From assembly GCF_007997075.1 (NCBI RefSeq), contig NZ_VORS01000002.1, positions 463,211 through 527,210 of the forward strand: DNA of 64,000 nucleotides, in the 5' to 3' direction. Made by a program: the position numbers and the translations under genes. This DNA is from Polaribacter sp. IC073 (GTDB lineage: Bacteria > Bacteroidota > Bacteroidia > Flavobacteriales > Flavobacteriaceae). The notes under the pieces were generated by a model. It saw nothing but the letters and a program-made list of their open reading frames with translations. It had not been told where the DNA came from and made no database searches. Of this stretch, positions 34,708 through 41,502 are shown one piece after another (within the stretch, counting starts at the first letter, position 1; each line of letters begins with the position of its first letter).

Positions 34708-34756
34708 AATTTGCGCTTAGTACAAGTCTAATAAAGTATGCAATTTTCGCTGTAGA

Positions 34757-34824
34757 GTATTAACGTATTGTAAAAAACATACTAATATCTTACAACAAAG
34801 AACCTGTAGGATTCCTTTAATTAA
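34757..34824 (+). pseudogene. Remnant of the 3' end of a third aldehyde dehydrogenase gene
   Basis: About 68 bases match the last codons of the two intact dehydrogenase genes through and past the stop codon (shared TTGTAAAAAACAT, CTAATATCTTAC, CAAAGAACCT and TTTAATTA segments, with scattered substitutions). It follows copy 2 (CAAAGAACCT) rather than copy 1 (CAAGAAACCT). The rest of the gene is gone. It lies just after MDR copy 1, which indicates an earlier additional module. Confidence 0.8.
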
Positions 34825-34990
34825 TTCATAGCAATTCAACATCAAAGACAAAGCAATTATGGCTGCTTCCTACATGTGAAGAAGACAAGAATTAGGTTTA
34901 AAAAGAATACCTTGTTTCGTAAATTTACAGCTGTAAAACTATGCAACTGATACTTCCCATAACCTCAAGTCACTACAACTAAAATTTTTC

Positions 34991-35554
34991 ATGAAGAAAC
35001 ACAAAGCTCTTCGGTCTTTTATGATATTTACTGTTCTCTTGATGCAAGTTATATTTTTAATAATGATTGTAAAAGAGCAGTACAAAGCAGATAACTTTAC
35101 AGCCTTACTATTGCTATTATTTATTACATTGACTTTATTATTTGGATATAAATATTTGAATCTGCACCATGAAGAGTATTCATACGAAAAAACTTCAGTA
35201 GCCATCTGGGTACCCATAGGAGCTATTGTTTGTTACCTATTGAATATTTACACCGATTTGGGAAGTGTTTTGTCTGCAGGAATCATAGGTACATTGGCAT
35301 CATTTTTACCGAGTATAAACAACAAACAATCTGATTATTTAAGAAAGGTGCCAGACGCTATTTATTGTGGGGTATTTGTGGGTATGTCTAGTATTGAAAT
35401 TACACCTTCTATTAGATTAATCATTGCCGCAGGCATTTTATCGGGCATCTTTTTCATATTGTCTAAAAATTTATTTGTTGGAATTGGTGGAAAACTTGGA
35501 TCGATAGCATTTGGTGGCGTCGTCTTAATTAATTTAATAAACGGACTACTATGA
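34991..35554 (+). CDS. Membrane protein of unknown function, first of a paralogous pair
   Basis: The protein has 187 residues and about five to six hydrophobic segments. A conserved C-terminal block (VGMSSIEITPSIRLIIAAG, then SKNLFVGIGGKLGSIAFGG) also appears in the next gene as IGMVSLEA...LRLALAG and SHFFEGFGGALGALAF, so the two are distant paralogues. I do not recognise a named family. The stop codon overlaps the start of the following gene by 4 bp (ATGA), so translation is coupled and the products may form a heteromeric membrane complex. The N-terminal 70 residues are absent from the partner. Confidence 0.65.
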   Translation: MKKHKALRSFMIFTVLLMQVIFLIMIVKEQYKADNFTALLLLLFITLTLLFGYKYLNLHHEEYSYEKTSVAIWVPIGAIVCYLLNIYTDLGSVLSAGIIGTLASFLPSINNKQSDYLRKVPDAIYCGVFVGMSSIEITPSIRLIIAAGILSGIFFILSKNLFVGIGGKLGSIAFGGVVLINLINGLL

Positions 35555-36039
35555 ACACTTTTGTCATAATAATTTCAGGAGTTATAGGCGCTATACTAAC
35601 GTTTTATGTCAGTAGGAAGTTTAAGCAAAGCGCTGTAAGATCTTCGGCCTTACTTTCACTAGTAGTCGGTTTGGTTTTTTATTGCTTCCCAGAAATACTC
35701 AATCCTTATCTCACCAAAAATATTCCGATGGTATTTTTAGGAACTTCTTTTATAGGAATGGTCTCTTTGGAAGCGTATGGTAATTATTTACGGTTAGCTC
35801 TAGCGGGAATTATTTTCAGTAGTATTTACATCAACAAAAGTCATTTCTTTGAAGGATTTGGAGGTGCACTTGGAGCCTTGGCTTTTATTTCTTTACTAAC
35901 TATCATGGGGGTTTCTGATTTCCTTTTAAAAAATATCAAAATAAAAAATAGCCTTTTAAAAATCCGAAAAAAGTTCTTAAATAAAAAAATTAACAATAAT
36001 AAAAGCTTGCAAAGTTCTTCAAAAAATTTACTTTCCTAA
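35551..36039 (+). CDS. Membrane protein of unknown function, second of a paralogous pair
   Basis: The protein has 162 residues, with four to five hydrophobic segments in the first 125 and a very basic Lys/Asn/Ser-rich tail (KNIKIKNSLLKIRKKFLNKK region) that is probably cytoplasmic. It shares the G-M-S/V-S-(I/L)-E and F-G-GG-LG-AF pattern with the preceding protein. Its 3' end overlaps the convergent ankyrin-repeat gene by 12 bp. No function can be assigned; the 4-bp overlap with the first gene argues that the pair act together. Confidence 0.65.
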   Translation: MNTFVIIISGVIGAILTFYVSRKFKQSAVRSSALLSLVVGLVFYCFPEILNPYLTKNIPMVFLGTSFIGMVSLEAYGNYLRLALAGIIFSSIYINKSHFFEGFGGALGALAFISLLTIMGVSDFLLKNIKIKNSLLKIRKKFLNKKINNNKSLQSSSKNLLS

Positions 36040-36702
36040 TTCCGAAGCTTTTTCTAATACGCTTACTACTTTAGAAAACCCTCTTACTTTGGCATGCTGC
36101 AAAGCTGTAATCTTATCATTATCGGGAATAGTAATATCGCAACCGGCATCAATCAATATCTGAACAATCTTTTTAAATTTTTCACTACCATCTCCTAGAA
36201 CAACCGCTTCCATAAGCGCTGTCCAACCCAAACGATTCACATGATCTATTGGATAATTTGGGGTATTGGCTAGTAATTTTACAACAGCTGTATGTCCACG
36301 CTCACAAGCTGGAATTAGGGCACTTCCATAATATCTATTAAACACATCAAATCGGGCTCCGTTTTTTAAGTATAGTTTTACCAACTCTAAATGACCAGCT
36401 GCTCCAGCAAACAGAAAAGGACTATCTTTCTGGTTATCTTGTTGATTAACATTGGCACCGTGAGCAACTAATAATTCTGCCATGGTTTTATTATTTGCAA
36501 GAGTCGCAATTAATAGTATCGATTGTTCATTTTTATTAGCTGCATTTACCTCGCCACCATTTTTTAAATATTCTTTTACAACTTTTAATTGATTGTTCTG
36601 TACCGCTTCAATAATTCCTGGATTGTCAGGTTTAGATGCATTCATAGTCGTTTGATAGGTATTTGTATAAAAAAAAGTTAAGAATAATAGCAAGTACTTC
36701 AT
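36028..36702 (-). CDS. Ankyrin-repeat protein, probably exported
   Basis: The protein has 224 residues. A short hydrophobic leader (MKYLLLFLTFFYTN) suggests export, although no clean cleavage site is visible. Residues 27-220 form about six ankyrin repeats (IIEAVQNNQLKVVKEYLKNG, LLIATLANNKTMAELLVAHG, FLFAGAAGHLELVKLYLKNG and so on). In bacteria such small exported ankyrin proteins are often paired with catalases or act as inhibitors or chaperones; no such partner is adjacent here. It overlaps the convergent membrane-protein gene by 12 bp. Confidence 0.8.
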   Translation of the reverse strand: MKYLLLFLTFFYTNTYQTTMNASKPDNPGIIEAVQNNQLKVVKEYLKNGGEVNAANKNEQSILLIATLANNKTMAELLVAHGANVNQQDNQKDSPFLFAGAAGHLELVKLYLKNGARFDVFNRYYGSALIPACERGHTAVVKLLANTPNYPIDHVNRLGWTALMEAVVLGDGSEKFKKIVQILIDAGCDITIPDNDKITALQHAKVRGFSKVVSVLEKASELGK

Positions 36703-37009
36703 AACGTTGTAATTTTACTTTTCTTCTCGCATCATTCCATAAATCTGAAATTCGCAAACACGATTAAACTTAAGGAGTTTTTGAGATTACTAAGATACAG
36801 TTATTCATACAAATAGACACTGAACATATCACATTCAATAAATATAGGTTGACAAGGAATGTAAACACGCTGTTTTAACTTTAGTGCCACCTTTAAAAAC
36901 AGTCACTAGTAGTCCAATAGATATTACTAATTAAAATAAATATTCACAATAACCTATATAACAATGCATTGAGACTTGTTACATGTGTTTACATTAAAAA
37001 AAATACTAC
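36703..37009. other. Spacer upstream of the second dehydrogenase promoter
   Basis: No gene is seen. A short run near 36877-36905 (GTGCCACCTTTAAAAACAGT) resembles the sequence just upstream of the AraC gene (GCACCAACTTTAAAAACAGA near 31039-31058), which might be a trace of a duplicated regulator upstream region. The match is too short to be sure. Confidence 0.3.
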
Positions 37010-37078
37010 ATTGAACTTTTTTCATAAGTTATTGAACCGTATTAATAAACAAGATTCTAACAAACCGTAGTACATTTG
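37010..37078 (+). promoter_or_regulatory. Promoter and candidate AraC half-sites upstream of aldehyde dehydrogenase 2
   Basis: ATTGAAC at 37010 and ATTGAACC at 37031 are 21 bp apart, and the -7 box TACATTTG lies at 37071-37078. The distance from the conserved ATTGAACCGTAT block to the -7 box is 28 bp, as in copy 1, although the intervening bases have diverged. There is no -33 TTG. Confidence 0.75.
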
Positions 37079-37150
37079 CAGTGTAATTAAACAACACTTG
37101 TTTTGGCAAGTATCAATTAAGAATAAAAATTAAAATAAATATAAATAATT

Positions 37151-38653
37151 ATGGCAAATGTAACTAAACCTGTATTCAAAGAAAGATATGGGAATTTTAT
37201 TGGCGGTAAATTCGTAGCTCCTGTAAAAGGGCAGTATTTCGATAACGTATCTCCAGTAGACGGTAAAGTTTTTACGCAAGCAGCGCGTTCAACACAAGAA
37301 GATATCGATCTTGCTCTTGATGCAGCGCACGATGCGTTTCCTTCTTGGAGTACATCTTCAGCTACAGAACGTAGTAATGCGTTATTAAAAATTGCACAAG
37401 TAATGGAAGACAACTTCGAATACTTAGCAACTTTAGAGACCATCGATAATGGTAAACCTATTCGTGAATCTCGTGCAGCTGATATTCCTTACTGTATCGA
37501 TCACTTCCGTTATTTCGCAGGTGTAATTCGTGCAGACGAAGGAAGTATTTCAGAACACGACAAAAACACGGTTAGTATTGTTTTAAACGAACCTATTGGT
37601 GTTGTTGGTGAAATTATCCCTTGGAACTTCCCAATGTTAATGCTAGCTTGGAAAATAGCGCCAGCTTTAGCAGCAGGTTGTACTGCGGTTGTAAAACCAG
37701 CAGAACAAACGCCTACAAGTGTTATTGCTTTAATGGAACTTATTGGTGATATTTTACCAGCAGGTGTATTAAACATTGTAACTGGTTTTGGTGGCGAAGC
37801 TGGACAAGCTTTAGCAACATCTAAACGTATTGCAAAACTTTCTTTTACTGGTTCTACGGAAACTGGTCGTAAAGTTTTACACAACGCAGCAGAAAACATT
37901 ATTCCCGTAACAATGGAATTAGGTGGTAAATCTCCAAACGTATTTTTCCCATCAGTAGCAGATCATGATGATGCATTCTATAGCAAAGCTATTGAAGGTG
38001 CTTTAATGTTCGCATTGAACCAAGGTGAAATCTGTACAGCTCCTTCTCGTATTTTAGTACACGAAGATATCGCTGACGATTTCATCGAAAAAATGAAAGT
38101 GCGCTTAAAAGCAATCAAAACAGGAAATCCATTAGATCCTGAAACAATGATTGGTTCTCAAGTATCTAAACCACAATACGATAAAATTCTTAGCTATATT
38201 AAGATAGGTGTAGAAGAAGGTGCAGAAGTAGTAGCTGGTGGAGAAGCTGGAAATTATGAAGGAGAACTTTCTGAAGGATACTACATCCAACCAACCGTAT
38301 TAAAAGGTAAGAACAACATGCGTGTGTTCCAAGAAGAAATTTTTGGCCCAGTTGTAGCTTTAACAACTTTCAGTTCTACTGAAGAAGCTATCGCAATCGC
38401 AAATGACACTCCTTATGGTTTAGGTGCAGGTGTTTGGTCTCGTGACGCGCACGAATTATTTCAAGTTCCTCGTGCTATTCAAGCAGGTAGAGTTTGGGTT
38501 AACCAATACCACACGTATCCTGCTCACGCTCCTTTTGGTGGTGTGAAAGAATCAGGATTCGGTCGTGAAAACCACAAAATGGCTTTAGATCATTACCGTG
38601 TTGTAAAAAACATGCTAATATCTTACGACAAAGAACCTATGGGATTCTTTTAA
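37151..38653 (+). CDS. NAD(P)-dependent aldehyde dehydrogenase, copy 2
   Basis: The protein has 500 residues with the same catalytic set as copy 1 (Cys295 in [11 protein letters not shown], Glu256 in ELGGKSPN). Most amino acid changes from copy 1 lie between residues 270 and 390, while several stretches of more than 100 bp are identical or nearly identical at DNA level. This mosaic pattern is what gene conversion between tandem copies leaves. It has the same promoter architecture and the same 3' terminator as copy 1. It is followed by the YqhA-MDR operon, so it belongs to a second complete module. Confidence 0.93.
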   Translation: MANVTKPVFKERYGNFIGGKFVAPVKGQYFDNVSPVDGKVFTQAARSTQEDIDLALDAAHDAFPSWSTSSATERSNALLKIAQVMEDNFEYLATLETIDNGKPIRESRAADIPYCIDHFRYFAGVIRADEGSISEHDKNTVSIVLNEPIGVVGEIIPWNFPMLMLAWKIAPALAAGCTAVVKPAEQTPTSVIALMELIGDILPAGVLNIVTGFGGEAGQALATSKRIAKLSFTGSTETGRKVLHNAAENIIPVTMELGGKSPNVFFPSVADHDDAFYSKAIEGALMFALNQGEICTAPSRILVHEDIADDFIEKMKVRLKAIKTGNPLDPETMIGSQVSKPQYDKILSYIKIGVEEGAEVVAGGEAGNYEGELSEGYYIQPTVLKGKNNMRVFQEEIFGPVVALTTFSSTEEAIAIANDTPYGLGAGVWSRDAHELFQVPRAIQAGRVWVNQYHTYPAHAPFGGVKESGFGRENHKMALDHYRVVKNMLISYDKEPMGFF

Positions 38654-38682
38654 TTAGAACTTTATTATATAAGTTTATAAAT

Positions 38683-38710
38683 AAAACCCCGGTCTTACCG
38701 GGGTTTTGTT
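38683..38710 (+). terminator. Terminator after aldehyde dehydrogenase 2
   Basis: AAAACCCCGG (38683-38692) pairs with CCGGGGTTTT (38698-38707). The loop differs by one base from the copy 1 terminator. Confidence 0.88.
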
Positions 38711-38738
38711 GTTTTAAAATAAAATAATTATATTTATT

Positions 38739-39254
38739 ATGAAAAAACCTTTTTACGCACTGCGTTATATCAGTTGGATTGCCATTATCTTTTCACTAGT
38801 AGGTTCCTTTCTTTTATTTATTGTGGGTGGGTTAAAAACATTAAATGCCTTTCGTGTATTCTTTTTAGATTACATCCCTCAAGGTAAAGAACATTTACAT
38901 TCCGCAGATATTGGTATTACTTACCTTATTAAATCTTTAGACACCTTTTTAATCGCTTTAGTACTATTTATTTTTGCACATGGTATCTATACATTATTTA
39001 TTTCAAACACTTCAAGCACCAAAAATAGTGGCGTTCTAAACTGGATTCAAACTCCAAATATTGGCCATTTAAAAAATGTGCTAGCTGAAGTAATTGTCAT
39101 TATATTATTCGTGAAATTTCTAGAAGTTGTTTTTGTAAACATAGATAATCTCCAGTGGAATTTACTAATCCTTCCTATTTCTATTGTTTTAATGGCTGTT
39201 GGATTAAAAGTATTGAAACTTAATAAAGAAGAAAGCAATATCACTAAAAAATAA
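38739..39254 (+). CDS. YqhA/UPF0114 family membrane protein
   Basis: The protein has 171 residues with four membrane segments. The central block LIKSLDTFLIALVLFIFAHGIYTLFIS and the later HLKNVLAEVIVIILFVKFLE match the UPF0114 (YqhA) family. Its biochemical function is unknown; in enterobacteria yqhA neighbours the aldehyde reductase gene yqhD. The MDR oxidoreductase gene starts 6 bp downstream, so the two are co-transcribed. The genetic link to aldehyde and quinone enzymes is therefore seen here too, but it does not define a mechanism. Confidence 0.8.
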   Translation: MKKPFYALRYISWIAIIFSLVGSFLLFIVGGLKTLNAFRVFFLDYIPQGKEHLHSADIGITYLIKSLDTFLIALVLFIFAHGIYTLFISNTSSTKNSGVLNWIQTPNIGHLKNVLAEVIVIILFVKFLEVVFVNIDNLQWNLLILPISIVLMAVGLKVLKLNKEESNITKK

Positions 39255-39260
39255 CAGATT

Positions 39261-40256
39261 ATGAAAGCAGTACAATTTACAGGCTATGGTGAAGTTTCAA
39301 AAAGTATAAAGGTTTCTGAAATTGAAAAACCAATTATTAACAAAAACGAAGTCTTAATTGAAACGTATGCTGCTGGCGTAAACCCTTTAGATATTAAAGT
39401 TATTGAAGGGGATTTAAAAAGTGTAAGTACCTTTAAACTACCAGCTACTTTAGGGTATGATATTAGTGGTGTTATAATAGAAAAAGGAGAGCATGTAACA
39501 GATTTTAATATTGGAGACGAAATATTTTCTAAAGTAAAAAAACAAGGAACCTTTACTGAATTTGTTGCAATAAATAAAAATCTTATTGGTCTAAAACCCA
39601 AGAATATAAGTTTTGAAGAAGCTGCCAGTTTACCACTTGTGGGGCTTACAGCGATTCAAGCCTTAAAGAGAGGAAAGCTAAAATCTAGTGAATCTATTTT
39701 AATACATGCTGGCTCTGGTGGAGTTGGTTCTTTTGCCATTCAATATGCAAAATCAATTGGAGCTTATTTGTACACAACTACAAGTACAGAGAATGTGAAA
39801 TGGGTTAAAGAACTTGGAGCAGATAGAGTAATTGATTACAAAACTGTAGACTATAGAGCAATTGTAAAAGATATTGATATGGTTTTAGATACACTTGGAA
39901 ACGAATTTACAGAAGATGCCTTTAAAGTAATAAAAAACAAAGGGAGCGTAATAACACTTGTTGGGCCTGTTGATGCTGAAACTGCGAACCGTATGAAACT
40001 AAATAAAATTATTCAGTTATTTTTAGCATTTAAAAGACGAAAAATAACAAAACAAATAAAGTTGAAATCGGCATTTTACAGTCTTCTTTTTATGCGAGAT
40101 AATGCAAAGCAACTTCATGAAATTAAAGAACTTGTAGCAACAGGTAAAATAAAAATAAACATTGACAAGGTATTTCCTCTAAATGAAACTTTAAACGCTT
40201 TACTTTATGTAAAAAAGGGACATACTAAAGGAAAGGTTGTTCTTAAAATTAAATAA
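39261..40256 (+). CDS. MDR-family NAD(P)-dependent oxidoreductase (quinone reductase-like), copy 2
   Basis: The protein has 331 residues and is paralogous to copy 1 along its full length. Conserved segments include HAGSGGVGSFAIQYAKSIGA (Rossmann) and YTTTSTENVKWVKELGAD. The zinc-ligand cysteines are missing, so it belongs to the zinc-free quinone oxidoreductase branch. It lies in a tight operon: 6 bp after YqhA and 3 bp before the GreB-like gene. Divergence from copy 1 is much greater than between the two dehydrogenases, which suggests that gene conversion has been limited to the latter. Confidence 0.9.
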   Translation: MKAVQFTGYGEVSKSIKVSEIEKPIINKNEVLIETYAAGVNPLDIKVIEGDLKSVSTFKLPATLGYDISGVIIEKGEHVTDFNIGDEIFSKVKKQGTFTEFVAINKNLIGLKPKNISFEEAASLPLVGLTAIQALKRGKLKSSESILIHAGSGGVGSFAIQYAKSIGAYLYTTTSTENVKWVKELGADRVIDYKTVDYRAIVKDIDMVLDTLGNEFTEDAFKVIKNKGSVITLVGPVDAETANRMKLNKIIQLFLAFKRRKITKQIKLKSAFYSLLFMRDNAKQLHEIKELVATGKIKINIDKVFPLNETLNALLYVKKGHTKGKVVLKIK

Positions 40257-40259
40257 ATT

Positions 40260-40760
40260 ATGAGTAGAGGATTTGTTAAAGAAGATGATCAAGAAGAAAT
40301 TCCTTTTGTACCACCAAGAGCCCATTTACCTTTTGGAGTTGATAATTATATCACAGCGAACGGTTTAAAAGAATTAAAGGAAGAACAAAAAATATTAATT
40401 GAAGAACAAAAAACATTAATCTCCCAATCTAATGAGATTAATCGAGTACAAATAAACTTTCTTTCGAGCAAGTTAAGCCTACTTGAAGACCGTATTAATT
40501 CTGCAAAAATAATCAATTTAAAATCACAACCGCAAAGTGAAATTCACTTTGGTGCAACGATAACGCTTTTTAAGTTTGAAGAAAATTGTGAATGTCAATA
40601 TCAGATAGTAGGTGTAGATGAAGCTAATGTTTCTAAAAATAAAATATCTTTTTTATCCCCATTAGCAAAGGTATTACGAAGTAAAAAAATTGGTGATGTA
40701 ATTACACTTAAAACTCCTAAAGGTAGTAGAGATATGAAAATAAATAGTATTCAATATTAA
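40260..40760 (+). CDS. GreA/GreB-like transcription elongation factor
   Basis: The protein has 166 residues. The opening MSRGFVKEDDQEEIPFVPPR is typical of flavobacterial GreB-like proteins. Residues about 35-80 form a coiled coil (EEQKILIEEQKTLISQSNE...), and residues 95-166 the FKBP-like C-terminal domain (TLFKFEENCECQYQIVGVDE, then ISFLSPLAKVLRSKKIGDVI). Gre factors enter the secondary channel of RNA polymerase and stimulate cleavage of backtracked RNA. Whether the acidic pair needed at the coiled-coil tip is present is unclear here, so it may be a Gre-fold regulator rather than a cleavage factor. It is the third gene of the YqhA operon. Confidence 0.82.
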   Translation: MSRGFVKEDDQEEIPFVPPRAHLPFGVDNYITANGLKELKEEQKILIEEQKTLISQSNEINRVQINFLSSKLSLLEDRINSAKIINLKSQPQSEIHFGATITLFKFEENCECQYQIVGVDEANVSKNKISFLSPLAKVLRSKKIGDVITLKTPKGSRDMKINSIQY

Positions 40761-40761
40761 T

Positions 40762-41367
40762 ATGACAGACAAAAAAAGTATAGACAAGGCTAGGTTAGAA
40801 AATTTTAGCGACGGCGTAATTGCTATTTTAATAACAATTTTGGTGATGGCTTTCGAAATACCAGAAGATTTTTTAACTAAAAAATATTCAATTTTTAAAT
40901 TGCTAGAATATTTAGTTCCACAATTAATTCCCTATGGAATTAGTTTTTTAGTTATAGCAGTACATTTATTCAATCATCATATTCTGTTTAGTAAAATGAA
41001 AGCCGTAGACCCTACTTTTATTTGGCTAAATCTATTGTTTTTATTTTCACTTTCACTTATCGTCTATCCAACTGCATTACTTGGGCAGGTTCATAATCAA
41101 GAAACTGCTACAATGTTATTGGTTGGTGCTTATTTTATTAAAGCTGTAACGTTTAGATTGCTTTATCATTATGCAATATTCAACAGTGGTTTATATAAAA
41201 CAAAAAAGACAAAGAAAGAATTGATAAATGATGCAGTAATAAACTGGTTAAAAGGACCATTGGTAGAAGTTGTTGCTTTTTTATTAATTTTTATTAACTA
41301 CAAATTAGCACTAGCGTTAATATTTGTAGTCACATTAACCTATATTATTCCGCCCAAAAAAATATAA
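40762..41367 (+). CDS. TMEM175-family (DUF1211) potassium channel-like protein
   Basis: The protein has 201 residues with about six hydrophobic segments. The N-terminal signature RLENFSDGVIAILITILVM contains the FSDG motif of the TMEM175/DUF1211 family, whose bacterial members form tetrameric K+ channels. Residues N-x3-H-H in VIAVHLFNHHILFSKM match the second conserved region. It starts 1 bp after the GreB-like gene and is the last gene of the YqhA-MDR-GreB-TMEM175 operon. Confidence 0.85.
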   Translation: MTDKKSIDKARLENFSDGVIAILITILVMAFEIPEDFLTKKYSIFKLLEYLVPQLIPYGISFLVIAVHLFNHHILFSKMKAVDPTFIWLNLLFLFSLSLIVYPTALLGQVHNQETATMLLVGAYFIKAVTFRLLYHYAIFNSGLYKTKKTKKELINDAVINWLKGPLVEVVAFLLIFINYKLALALIFVVTLTYIIPPKKI

Positions 41368-41502
41368 TCATTCTTTCTAACTCAAATAATCTAAAGAACC
41401 TATTCTCATTATAAAGTTTCGAGCAGTTCATACTCAAATAGCAGAAAAATACAAAACAGATTATTGTATTTCAATAAAATCCATTAATAAAAATAGTTAA
41501 TT

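Noticed and set aside
36877..36905. Remnant of a duplicated AraC upstream region
   Set aside because: Only about 20 bases resemble the region before the AraC gene; this is too short to separate from chance.
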